Shown in pieces: positions 51,631-59,452 of a stretch of DNA of 64,000 nucleotides. Below the pieces are notes generated by a model. It worked only from the letters and a program-made list of their open reading frames with translations, had not been told where the DNA came from and searched no databases. Origin of the DNA: Neisseriaceae bacterium TC5R-5. Lineage in GTDB: Bacteria; Pseudomonadota; Gammaproteobacteria; Burkholderiales; Chromobacteriaceae. The stretch is taken from positions 1 to 64,000 of the forward strand of contig JACCFC020000006.1 in NCBI GenBank assembly GCA_020830965.2, written 5' to 3'. The position numbers and the translations under genes are program-made. Every line of letters starts with the position of its first letter. The stretch's first letter is position 1.

Positions 51631-53685
51631 TTAAAATGAGAAAATTACGCCGATATTGCCGCTGCTTTGGCTACCACTACGACGGCCGCTGATGGTGGTG
51701 AACTGGCCATAAGCGCTGATTGATTGATTGAATTTAGCACTCGTACCTAGCGTCCATTCCTGCCAGTTGGCATCCGGGGAGCCCAAATTGATGCTGAAAT
51801 CCCCAACAGTTGTGACCAGACCCGCCGTGACGGAGTGGTCACGGGCGCGGAATTCATGTGCCAGGCTGACTCTGGCATAAGGGCTGAATCTGCCGATATC
51901 AGCGTCCAACTGCCAGCCAACACGTCCTATCAGTGAACTGAGGGTTTGTTCTGCAAAGCTCATGCTGCTGCTATTGCCGCCCTGCTCACTAAAACCGGCG
52001 ACTTTAACGGATGCATAATCCAGACCGGCGACCGGCCCTATCGAGTAAGACCCCATATTGAGACGGTAAGCGCTAGTAAGCCGCAAGCCGTACTGGTTCT
52101 GGCTGGTGCTGCCAGGCAAGACTATCTGTGTTGGCCCCAGCGTGACCCGACGCTGGGTATCCAGATTGCCGGAACCGATATGAATATCGGCATCCAGCCA
52201 GAATGGGTTTTGCTGATAGCTGAATAAAGCCGTTAACAATGTGCTGCGATCATTCACACTGCCAGGGGTACCACCCTCAATATCAGTCTTGCCAAGCTGG
52301 CGTGATATAGCGAACCCCAGGCTGCTGCTGGGGCTGGCCTGATAATCGATTCCCAGGGTATACAGCTGACCTTTGGGCTTGAGGGATAGATTGCTATAGC
52401 CCACTTTGTCATTGTTGAACGCGCCATTACTAAACGCACTGATGCTGCCTACGTTGCGGTTTTGCGAACGCAGTGCCTGGTAACGACCATCCAGCGCACT
52501 GCCAAGCTGACGCGCATTATTGAACGCCGATTGTGGCAGCGCGGCGGCAAAATAAGGCGCTTGCAGTACACCGTAAATATACTGTCCGACGATCTGGTGG
52601 GCCGCAGGGGTGGGGTGTAGACCATCGGTAAAAACATAGCTTGCTGGATAAGTCGCAGCAGCACAGCTGATAGCGCTTTGTGCGCAGACCGAGCCCGTGA
52701 TATTGCTGAAGCCATACCGATTGGCTTGGGCGCTGATTTCGCTGATCAAAGCCGAGATATTGGGCCGAATGACACCATGTTGTGCATTGTTATGCAGTAA
52801 ATCATTGTCGACTAGGCTGTTATAAGCATTGCTAAGCTGCTGTAAGCCAGTGATGGTTGCCTGATACTGTGTGCTGAGGGTAGTGACAGCATCCGGCTGG
52901 CCCATGGCGGCATTGGCCGCAGCCAGTGCCTGCTGAATCAGTGCCGTTTGATTGCTCTGATTGGCCGGGCCACTGCTAAGTGTTTGCCAAGCAGCTTGAA
53001 CGGCTCCGTTAATATAGCTGTCTAACACCGCGCCAGATAAGCCCCCGCTACTACCGACTGCGTTGGCGACGCCAGCGACTGTCTTATATAACGCAGAAGG
53101 CGTCAGGGCCAGATCCGGCACATTAGGAACAATAATGAGTTTGGCCCCGGAGGTTTGTAGTAATTTGATCTGCGCGGTCGTGACGGTAGCGGCTTCGCTA
53201 ATCGTTTGCAGCGCAGTAGCCGAGTTGCTGGCCGCTGCACCAATATCGTTACCGCCTATCCAGACTGAATACAGCGCGTTCGGGTCGGCACGACCACCGG
53301 TGCGCTGCAGGTAGAATCCGATCTGTTGTGGCAATTCCTGGATAGCTAGCCCGCCGGCTAAATCGTCAGGGCCGATACTGACATTGACAACTGATGACTG
53401 GGCCTGGGCACCACCTTGGGCGTAGTTATTGCCGGTGCTGGAAGTGCGGCTGTTAAGTGGATTGTTAGCGATAGAGGATAAGCCGTAGTAGCGGCTTAGC
53501 ACATTGGTCCAGTTGGGGCCATTGGCGGTGGTCCAGCGTGCATTGTCAGGAAAACCGATCTGGCCGCCAAAGGCACCCACATCAGACAAGCTATCGCCAA
53601 AAAAGTAAATCTGGTCATAGGCTTTAGCAGCAACAGGCAGACAGAGAAGTACCGAGGTGAGAATGGTCATGAGTTTTGAGTGCAT
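51631..53685 (-). CDS. GDSL esterase autotransporter (EstA-like)
   Basis: A type Va secreted esterase. Signal peptide (1-22, ending PVAAKA); GDSL passenger (about 23-380) with nucleophile Ser32 in FGDSLSDVG, block III GGNDIG and the Asp-His pair in FTDGLHPTPAAHQ; then a C-terminal autotransporter beta-barrel (about 410-684) ending in NIGVIFSF, the aromatic terminal residue needed for outer-membrane insertion. ATG 53685 has GCAGGAAG upstream, better than an in-frame ATG at 53700. In Pseudomonas the related EstA affects rhamnolipid production and motility; whether that holds here is unknown. Confidence 0.93.
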   Translation of the reverse strand: MHSKLMTILTSVLLCLPVAAKAYDQIYFFGDSLSDVGAFGGQIGFPDNARWTTANGPNWTNVLSRYYGLSSIANNPLNSRTSSTGNNYAQGGAQAQSSVVNVSIGPDDLAGGLAIQELPQQIGFYLQRTGGRADPNALYSVWIGGNDIGAAASNSATALQTISEAATVTTAQIKLLQTSGAKLIIVPNVPDLALTPSALYKTVAGVANAVGSSGGLSGAVLDSYINGAVQAAWQTLSSGPANQSNQTALIQQALAAANAAMGQPDAVTTLSTQYQATITGLQQLSNAYNSLVDNDLLHNNAQHGVIRPNISALISEISAQANRYGFSNITGSVCAQSAISCAAATYPASYVFTDGLHPTPAAHQIVGQYIYGVLQAPYFAAALPQSAFNNARQLGSALDGRYQALRSQNRNVGSISAFSNGAFNNDKVGYSNLSLKPKGQLYTLGIDYQASPSSSLGFAISRQLGKTDIEGGTPGSVNDRSTLLTALFSYQQNPFWLDADIHIGSGNLDTQRRVTLGPTQIVLPGSTSQNQYGLRLTSAYRLNMGSYSIGPVAGLDYASVKVAGFSEQGGNSSSMSFAEQTLSSLIGRVGWQLDADIGRFSPYARVSLAHEFRARDHSVTAGLVTTVGDFSINLGSPDANWQEWTLGTSAKFNQSISAYGQFTTISGRRSGSQSSGNIGVIFSF

Positions 53686-53831
53686 GCTATCTTCCTGCAA
53701 GTCGTATGATGGGGGATGAACATGACAGGTACGAGAAGGTTTTAACCTGTTGGGGGCAATTATTTGAATTGCTGATCTGGCTTGTCAATTGAAATTGGCA
53801 TATTAATCTGCATGTGGGATACGATTAGGCA

Positions 53832-54509
53832 ATGCGATATCTATGGATGGGGCTGTACTGTTGGACACTGGTTTCTTCTTGCTGGGCTGCCGGGGCGCAG
53901 GATTTAAGGCAATTGGAAAAACTGGCGGAAGGTTTTCTCAAGCGAGAATTGTCATTAAGGCCGGCTACTTGGACATTAGGTCAGTTGGATCGTAAGCTGG
54001 TTGTTCCCGCCTGCTCGCAGCCTAAAGCGGATTGGGCCAATTCAAACGTCACAACGGGTTCGACTTTTATCGTGTTGTCGTGCCCAGATCTGGGGTGGTC
54101 TTTACGTCTTGCCGTGCGTATCAGCGAAAAAAAAATGGGTGTCGTGTTGAATAGAGCGATGACCGTGGGCGAAATATTAACTGAAGCCGACGTCCGTTTG
54201 GTCGATATTACTAATCCGGCTTTAGCGCAGAATGTGTTGAGCGATCCTGCGCTGCTGATTGGTCAGAGTATGCGCACAGGCGCGCCTGCTGGCGCGTGGG
54301 TACGCAGTTTCATGGTACGCCCACCTTATCTGGTGAAGAGTAATCAGCGAGTGAAAGTTATCGCACAGGGAGAAGGCTTCACCGCTGTCGCTGATGGTAT
54401 GGCGATTGCTAATGCGAGCCTCGGTGAGCAGGTATCTGTGCGTCTGGGGTCGGGCCGGGTTATTCGTGGGCAGGTACAAGCCGATGGCAGTGTCGCGGTA
54501 ATTTATTAA
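53832..54509 (+). CDS. flgA: Flagellar P-ring assembly chaperone FlgA
   Basis: FlgA is a periplasmic chaperone for P-ring formation by FlgI. It has a signal peptide ending near SSCWAA, and the C-terminal SAF domain shows VLNRAMTVGEILTEADVRLV, then VKSNQRVKVIAQGEGF and VSVRLGSGRVIRGQV. Length 225 is usual. It sits apart from the main flg operon, beside flgM and flgN, in the classic flgAMN order. Confidence 0.94.
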   Translation: MRYLWMGLYCWTLVSSCWAAGAQDLRQLEKLAEGFLKRELSLRPATWTLGQLDRKLVVPACSQPKADWANSNVTTGSTFIVLSCPDLGWSLRLAVRISEKKMGVVLNRAMTVGEILTEADVRLVDITNPALAQNVLSDPALLIGQSMRTGAPAGAWVRSFMVRPPYLVKSNQRVKVIAQGEGFTAVADGMAIANASLGEQVSVRLGSGRVIRGQVQADGSVAVIY

Positions 54510-54582
54510 GCAGATGGCGTATGCCATAAGTAGCCTGAGTGGCGAGCAGGCGAAAAATTAGCAGGTCTTAGTAATAAAATTT

Positions 54583-54609
54583 TCAAGATATCGTTTTTTC
54601 CGTCGATAA
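54583..54609 (+). promoter_or_regulatory. Sigma-28 (FliA) promoter of flgMN
   Basis: TCAAGATA is followed 15 bases after TCAA by GTCGATAA, matching TCAA/TAAA-N15-GCCGATAA in all but one or two bases. It lies 40-65 bases before the flgM start in the flgA-flgM gap. FlgM autocontrol through FliA is well known, which supports the call. Confidence 0.8.
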
Positions 54610-54647
54610 TAGAGTTAATCCAAATTCCAAATTGGGAAGGTAAAGCC

Positions 54648-54947
54648 ATGAAAGTAGATAATTCCGGCCAGCTCCCTGCTAGTTACAGTAGCACGCAAAA
54701 CAAGGTTGCCCCTCGCGATAACGCTGGCACCACTGGGGTTGCCAGTAGTCGTAGTGACAGTGTCAGTATTAACCCTTTGGCTAGTCGCATTAGTGCGGTT
54801 GAGCGTCAGTTGAGTGGCAGTACAGGGTTTGATGCACAGAAAGTGGAGGCAATTAAATCAGCTATTGCTGCTGGAACATTTTCGGTTAATCCTGAAAAAA
54901 TTGCAGATGGGTTGATCAGTTCTACTCAGGAATTGTTATCTCGTTAA
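54648..54947 (+). CDS. flgM: Anti-sigma-28 factor FlgM
   Basis: FlgM binds and silences FliA until hook completion, when it is exported. This 99-residue protein has the family pattern: a disordered Ser/Thr-rich N-terminal half and a C-terminal sigma-binding part with DAQKVEAIKSAIAAGTFSVN and KIADGLISS. GGGAAGG precedes the ATG. A sigma-28 promoter lies just upstream. flgN follows after 28 bases. Confidence 0.94.
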   Translation: MKVDNSGQLPASYSSTQNKVAPRDNAGTTGVASSRSDSVSINPLASRISAVERQLSGSTGFDAQKVEAIKSAIAAGTFSVNPEKIADGLISSTQELLSR

Positions 54948-54975
54948 TACACTGTTTTGTAGCTGAGTAAGCATA

Positions 54976-55437
54976 ATGGCTGCTGAAGTATTTATCGAAT
55001 TATGCCGGGCCGAGATTGATCTCGTGACCCGGCTTGTTTCTTTGTTGCTAGAAGAACAAAAGGTGTTGATTCAAGGTCTTGATGAAAGGCTAACTGCCTT
55101 ATCCGATGAAAAAAATGCTGTGCTAAGTTTGCTGACTAGGCAGTCAGCCAAGCGCGGTGCATTTATGCAGCAGCTAGCGTTGCAGGATAAGGAGGCGGTT
55201 TACTGTTGGCTGGCTGATAAGCCGATAGCGAGCAAAGTCTGGACTGAACTGGAGGAGGCGCTACGCCATGCCCAGAGTATCAACCAGCTAAATAGTGGTT
55301 TTTTAGAGCAGCGCCTCAGTGTGGTTGAAAAAGCCTTGGATAGTTTGCGCACCGCTGCCACAGCCTCTCTAGGCTATGACAAGGAGGGTCAGCAGGCTGA
55401 GGTTCAGGGCGGGGGACGGTTTCTTGGCTCTGCTTAG
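54976..55437 (+). CDS. flgN: Flagellar export chaperone FlgN
   Basis: FlgN is the chaperone for the junction proteins FlgK and FlgL. The 153-residue protein is helical and charged (LVTRLVSLLLEEQKVLIQGL; DERLTALSDEKNAVLSLLTR) with the family Leu-heptad spacing. Identity also rests on its place after flgM. Confidence 0.87.
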   Translation: MAAEVFIELCRAEIDLVTRLVSLLLEEQKVLIQGLDERLTALSDEKNAVLSLLTRQSAKRGAFMQQLALQDKEAVYCWLADKPIASKVWTELEEALRHAQSINQLNSGFLEQRLSVVEKALDSLRTAATASLGYDKEGQQAEVQGGGRFLGSA

Positions 55438-55534
55438 CCATGTCTTTCCGAGTTTGTCCAAGTATTGAGTGGGAATAGCACAGGCTTTTGTGGTATCTTC
55501 CTGCTGGCCTGAGTAAACCATTACCCACAAGCTA

Positions 55535-56455
55535 ATGACCCTGATTTCCTTGATTATCGCTCTGGCATTAGAGCAGCTTCGACCACTCGGTAACCGCAAT
55601 CGAGTATGGTTGCTGTTTGCTGATTATGCTCATTATCTGAAGTTCAATTTGAACGCCGGCTTTTATCGCCATGGCGTCCTCGCTTGGTTGCTGGCGGTTA
55701 TTCCTCTTGTCCTGTTAAGCCTGTTGATTTATTACGCCTTATATACCCTCAGCCCATTTTTTGCACTGTTGTGGAATGTGTTGATGCTTTATTTAACTAT
55801 GGGTTTCCGCCACTTTTCCAGTGCGTTTTCCGGCGTGTCACAAGCTTTGGTAGAAGGGCGGGATGTGGACGCCAGAATGGCATTGGCTAGTTGGACTGGT
55901 CTGCCGACCGCTGAACTGTCTACGGGCGGGATGGCACGCCTAGCAATAGAGCAGGGGGTAATTGATAGCTACCGCCATGTTTTTGGAACGATGTTCTGGT
56001 TTATTGTCTTGCCTGGCCCTAGCGGGGCCTTGCTATATCGCCTCTGTTCCATCCTGCAGCAAAAGTGGGGTGGCGCTCAGCAGGACGAGGGATTATTCGG
56101 TCGCTTCGCTGCAAAAGTACTGGCTTGCCTCGATTGGATTCCCGTTCGTCTAACGGCGATAAGCTTTGCTGTGATGGGTGATTTTGAAGATGCAGTCTAT
56201 TGTTGGCGTTCTCAAGCCAAAGCCTGGGGTAACTACGCGAACGGTATTCTGTTAGCTTCCGCTGCTGGTGCGATAGGCGTGAAATTAGGTGATCCACAGA
56301 GGCAGGACTACAATATTTATTTCCGGCCAGAATTAGGGCTAGGGGATGAGGCCGATTCCAGTTATCTTAAAGGTGCAGTCGGCTTGATCTGGCGTTCGGC
56401 TTTATTGTGGTTAGCTGCTGGTTTATTAATCAGTATTGCCAGTTACATGGGCTAA
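55535..56455 (+). CDS. CobD/CbiB-family integral membrane protein
   Basis: A 306-residue protein with four to five membrane helices. The start TLISLIIALALEQLRPLG, the long soluble loop and FGTMFWFIVLPGPSGALLYR with GDFEDAVYCWRSQA resemble the CobD/CbiB group found in beta- and gammaproteobacteria outside cobalamin operons (AmpE-like proteins). No cobalamin genes adjoin, so a role in cobinamide synthesis is doubtful. It lies after flgAMN but reads as an independent gene. Confidence 0.78.
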   Translation: MTLISLIIALALEQLRPLGNRNRVWLLFADYAHYLKFNLNAGFYRHGVLAWLLAVIPLVLLSLLIYYALYTLSPFFALLWNVLMLYLTMGFRHFSSAFSGVSQALVEGRDVDARMALASWTGLPTAELSTGGMARLAIEQGVIDSYRHVFGTMFWFIVLPGPSGALLYRLCSILQQKWGGAQQDEGLFGRFAAKVLACLDWIPVRLTAISFAVMGDFEDAVYCWRSQAKAWGNYANGILLASAAGAIGVKLGDPQRQDYNIYFRPELGLGDEADSSYLKGAVGLIWRSALLWLAAGLLISIASYMG

Positions 56456-56521
56456 TTACAGATAACAAACTTGTCACGACAAGCGTTTTCGCTGTTTTTA
56501 GCCATGTTTTCGAATTTTATG

Positions 56522-56560
56522 GGGGTGTGTTGCAAGGTTTTCTTTTGCGACACACCCCTT
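56522..56560 (+). terminator. Hairpin before the second RNA helicase
   Basis: GGGGTGTGTTGCAA (56522-56535) pairs with TTGCGACACACCCC (56545-56558) with one G-T pair, followed by TTTA. It may end the CobD/CbiB-family transcript. Because it lies only 25 bases before the helicase start codon it may instead be part of that gene's leader. Confidence 0.7.
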
Positions 56561-56582
56561 TAGTAATGTAGGAGTGCTTTAG

Positions 56583-57905
56583 ATGCTGTTTTCCGAGCTT
56601 GGTTTGTCCCCAGAAATTCTACGTGCGATAGAAGAGCAGGGGTATACCCAACCCACTCCTATCCAAGAAAAAGCGATTCCCTTGGTATTGTCTGGTAAGG
56701 ACTTGCTAGCGGCAGCACAGACCGGTACCGGTAAGACTGCCGCTTTTATTTTACCTATTTTGGAGCGCTTGAAAAAATACGCCAATAATAGTGTCTCTCC
56801 TGCTATGCATCCTTTAAGAGTGTTGGTGTTATCCCCCACTCGTGAGTTGGCTGATCAAATTGGCGAAAATGCCAAGGGCTATACCAAATACCTGCCATTG
56901 CGTTCTGCCACAGTGTTTGGTGGTGTCAATATGGAGACGCAGGTTCAGGAGTTGCGCCGTGGTGTCGAGATATTGATCGCGACGCCGGGGCGTCTGCTAG
57001 ATCATATTCAACACAAAGCTGTTCAGTTGAGTAAAGTCGAGGTGCTGGTACTGGATGAGGCTGATCGCATGCTGGATATGGGCTTTATTCAGGATATCCG
57101 CAAGATTATGAGTTTGCTGCCCCAGGAGAGGCAAACTTTGCTGTTCTCTGCCACCTTTGCGCCAGAAATTAGACGTCTTTCGGCAGATTTCATGCGTTCA
57201 CCGCAATTGGTGGAGGTGGCTAGACAGAATGCAACCAATGACCAAGTTGAGCAAATTGTTTATGCCGTAGAGCGCTCGAAGAAGCGTCATTTGTTGACGC
57301 ACCTTATTAAAACCCGTGAAATGAGCCAGGTCATTGTGTTCTGCAAGACCAAGCTGAGTGCAGATCAATTGGCGCGAGATTTAAAGCGTGATGGTTTGCA
57401 GGTTGAGGCGATACACGGTGATAAGGCGCAAGGAGCGCGACTGGAAATTTTATCAGCGTTCAAAGAAGGTAGCTTGCGTGTATTGGTGGCGACTGATGTG
57501 GCCGCGCGCGGCCTGGATGTGTCTGAATTGCCCTATGTCGTCAATTTTGAAATGCCCAATGCCGCAGAGGATTATGTCCATCGTATCGGTCGTACTGGCC
57601 GGGCTGGCGCGACCGGGGTGGCTATTTCCCTGATGAGCCCGGAAGAAACCCGGCAACATGCTGCCATTGAGAAACTGACCAAACAGACGCTACCCCCGCA
57701 AACAGTGGAAGATTTTTGGCCATCGGTATCACATATAGAGCGTTCGGTGGCAAGCAGCCATCCACGGGAGTCGGTCTTGCCAGCCTTGATGGCCGGCGGG
57801 GAAGGGATTAAAAAAGCTGGAATATCACGGCGTAGGCGTAAAGCCCAACGCGAGATTCCGGCATTATTATTGCCCCCACGCTATAAAGTAGAAGTGAGTC
57901 ACTAG
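56583..57905 (+). CDS. rhlE: DEAD-box ATP-dependent RNA helicase, RhlE-type
   Basis: The second DEAD-box helicase of the window, 440 residues. Motifs: YTQPTPIQEKAIP (Q motif), AAQTGTGKTAAF, PTRELADQ, DEAD, SATF, ATDVAARGLDV and HRIGRTGRAGA. The C-terminal extension is short and basic (GISRRRRKAQRE) without the Gly/Arg repeats of the helicase at 25160-26467. RhlE-class enzymes act in rRNA maturation and RNA decay. AGGAG precedes the ATG. A lipoprotein gene follows by 31 bases. Confidence 0.93.
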   Translation: MLFSELGLSPEILRAIEEQGYTQPTPIQEKAIPLVLSGKDLLAAAQTGTGKTAAFILPILERLKKYANNSVSPAMHPLRVLVLSPTRELADQIGENAKGYTKYLPLRSATVFGGVNMETQVQELRRGVEILIATPGRLLDHIQHKAVQLSKVEVLVLDEADRMLDMGFIQDIRKIMSLLPQERQTLLFSATFAPEIRRLSADFMRSPQLVEVARQNATNDQVEQIVYAVERSKKRHLLTHLIKTREMSQVIVFCKTKLSADQLARDLKRDGLQVEAIHGDKAQGARLEILSAFKEGSLRVLVATDVAARGLDVSELPYVVNFEMPNAAEDYVHRIGRTGRAGATGVAISLMSPEETRQHAAIEKLTKQTLPPQTVEDFWPSVSHIERSVASSHPRESVLPALMAGGEGIKKAGISRRRRKAQREIPALLLPPRYKVEVSH

Positions 57906-57936
57906 TCTGGTACGGGCTGCCTAGGAGGGAAACGGA

Positions 57937-58377
57937 GTGAAATTATTCGTCTGTTTAATACTAGTATTGGTAAGCGCATGCGGCACGATGCCAACCCGTG
58001 AAGCTTATGCTCAAAAGGTTTCGTCTTGGCAGGGGCGGGACGTGAATGAGTTGCTTTCCAGTTGGGGAGTGCCGAGCCAGACCCTACAAATGCCGAATGG
58101 TAATACCTTACATACTTATATCAGCCAGTTTACTCAGCAAAGCCCATTACAACAGAATTCTTTTTATGAGCCTGGCGGACGTATGGTGATCAATGACAAA
58201 GACGGTCAAAGTCGCACAGTAGACTTACCGGGGCGCTGGGTAAATAACGGTTTTATGGGTGGCGGCACCATGCATTTGAGTTGCCGTACCAACTTTGTGA
58301 TTAATGCACAGACACAGTTGGTAGAGTCGGTTAGTTTTGATGGTAATAACTGTGTTGCCACGCCACGTAATAATTAA
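57937..58377 (+). CDS. Putative outer-membrane lipoprotein
   Basis: A 146-residue protein with a signal peptide and lipobox LVSAC; the lipidated Cys is residue 15. The mature region starts GTMPTREAYAQKVSSWQGRD and contains a WGVPSQTLQMPNG motif like that of small lipoproteins with a BamE-like fold. Two further Cys (SCRTNF and NNCVA) could pair. The start is GTG, supported by TAGGAGGG upstream. Function unknown. Confidence 0.75.
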   Translation: MKLFVCLILVLVSACGTMPTREAYAQKVSSWQGRDVNELLSSWGVPSQTLQMPNGNTLHTYISQFTQQSPLQQNSFYEPGGRMVINDKDGQSRTVDLPGRWVNNGFMGGGTMHLSCRTNFVINAQTQLVESVSFDGNNCVATPRNN

Positions 58378-58439
58378 AGTGACTAATAAAACGCTTGGAA
58401 GGTCGGGTATTAGTCGCTCTTAGTTTTGCAAAGACCTCC

Positions 58440-58883
58440 TTAACTGGGTAGTTTCCATTCTCCTTTGCTGGTGAATGGAACGTCTGCCAGACCATTCACT
58501 CCTTCCAATGTACCGGAAATCTGGTATTCCAGTGCTGGTCCTCCTCCTTGTTCCATTCGCTTACCCACCTGTTGTAACCAGCTTATTAAAGATGTGCGTA
58601 GTGATACCGTAACCACTGCCTCCCCTTGTGCGGGGAGTACGATTGCTTGTTGACTCTGCCCGTGAGCCATTAACTCCCCTGCTACCGCCAAATCAAAAGC
58701 AAGGCCTTTGGCGTTGAGTGCCAGTTTGTTCGGGTTAGTGATGCGTAAACTGATATTAAAATTTTGTTCAAACAGATTCGCTTTGCCGGGCTGAATATCA
58801 GTAACGCTGACTCGGGGTTTCTCATAGCCTAGACTGGAACAACTGGTGAGTAGTAATAACAGTAAAGTAAAGAGTGTGCGCAT
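58440..58883 (-). CDS. LEA type 2 (WHy-domain) lipoprotein
   Basis: A 147-residue lipoprotein (lipobox LLTSC, Cys15) whose mature part is a LEA14/WHy beta-sandwich: VSVTDIQPGKANLFEQNFNI, SLRITNPNKLALNAKGLAFD and a late FTSKGEWKLP. Such proteins are tied to desiccation or envelope stress, but the biochemical role is unknown. It starts eight bases after the stop of the MerR-family regulator gene and is probably co-transcribed with it. Confidence 0.83.
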   Translation of the reverse strand: MRTLFTLLLLLLTSCSSLGYEKPRVSVTDIQPGKANLFEQNFNISLRITNPNKLALNAKGLAFDLAVAGELMAHGQSQQAIVLPAQGEAVVTVSLRTSLISWLQQVGKRMEQGGGPALEYQISGTLEGVNGLADVPFTSKGEWKLPS

Positions 58884-58891
58884 TGCTGATC

Positions 58892-59374
58892 CTATCTGTG
58901 CTTATGGGGCAGCGTGTGTGGATGGGCGTGGGATTGTGTGGCCTGCTCGAAAGGAGTGTGGCAAACACAAGCTTCACCTTCTGCTGCACTGATTAAGGTT
59001 TGCAGTATGCCGCATTCTGCTGTGCTGTGTTGCTCGTGGCAACGCTCGCGTAGGGCAATTAGCTGTTGTTCCAACAGATTCAAGCATTCTAGTTGCTGAT
59101 GTACTTTGCTGATTTGTTGATCTATCAAAAGGTTGATGTCGTCACAGGCGGGCGACTGGTTGGCTTTGAAGGCGGCTAGATGGCGGATGTCGCTCAGAGA
59201 CATGCCTAGTGAACGACAGTGCAAAATAAAATTCAGCTCACCTAGCTGTGCCGCGGTGTAACAACGATAACCAGCGGCAGTGCGCTGTGCCGGAGTGAGC
59301 ATACCTTCCCGTTCGTAATAACGTATGGTTTCCACTTCGCAGCCGGTTTGGCGCGCTAATTCACCAATCAACAT
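58892..59374 (-). CDS. cadR: MerR-family heavy-metal regulator, CadR/PbrR-type
   Basis: MerR-type activators untwist long-spacer promoters when they bind metal. The N-terminus is the DNA-binding part (MLIGELARQTGCEVETIRYY, EREGMLTPAQRTAAGYRCY). The metal-binding Cys of the Cd/Pb group are present at about Cys77, Cys112 and Cys121. A Cys/His-rich tail follows (ACVCHTPF, then SHAHPHTLPHKHR), as in CadR. It is divergent from the P-type ATPase gene with the operator between them. Confidence 0.9.
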   Translation of the reverse strand: MLIGELARQTGCEVETIRYYEREGMLTPAQRTAAGYRCYTAAQLGELNFILHCRSLGMSLSDIRHLAAFKANQSPACDDINLLIDQQISKVHQQLECLNLLEQQLIALRERCHEQHSTAECGILQTLISAAEGEACVCHTPFEQATQSHAHPHTLPHKHR

Positions 59375-59394
59375 AGCGGTTTCTCCAAAAGACC

Positions 59395-59426
59395 TTGACC
59401 CTGAAGTGACTACAGGGTTTTTAATG
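59395..59426 (+). promoter_or_regulatory. CadR-type operator and long-spacer promoter of the metal ATPase gene
   Basis: A MerR-type promoter: -35 TTGACC, a long spacer of about 20 bases and -10 TTAATG (or TTTAAT with 19). The spacer region holds an interrupted palindrome, ACCCTG-AAGTGACTA-CAGGGT (59398-59418), with inner AGT/ACT also symmetrical. Layout and sequence match known CadR/PbrR/ZntR operators. Confidence 0.85.
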
Positions 59427-59452
59427 ATCTTAGCTTATCAATGGAGAGTGCT

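Noticed and set aside
53740-53831. Possible sigma-54 site before flgA (TGGCTTGTCAATTGAA and TGGCATATTAATCTGC)
   Set aside because: The first lacks the -12 GC and the second has one base too many between GG and GC.
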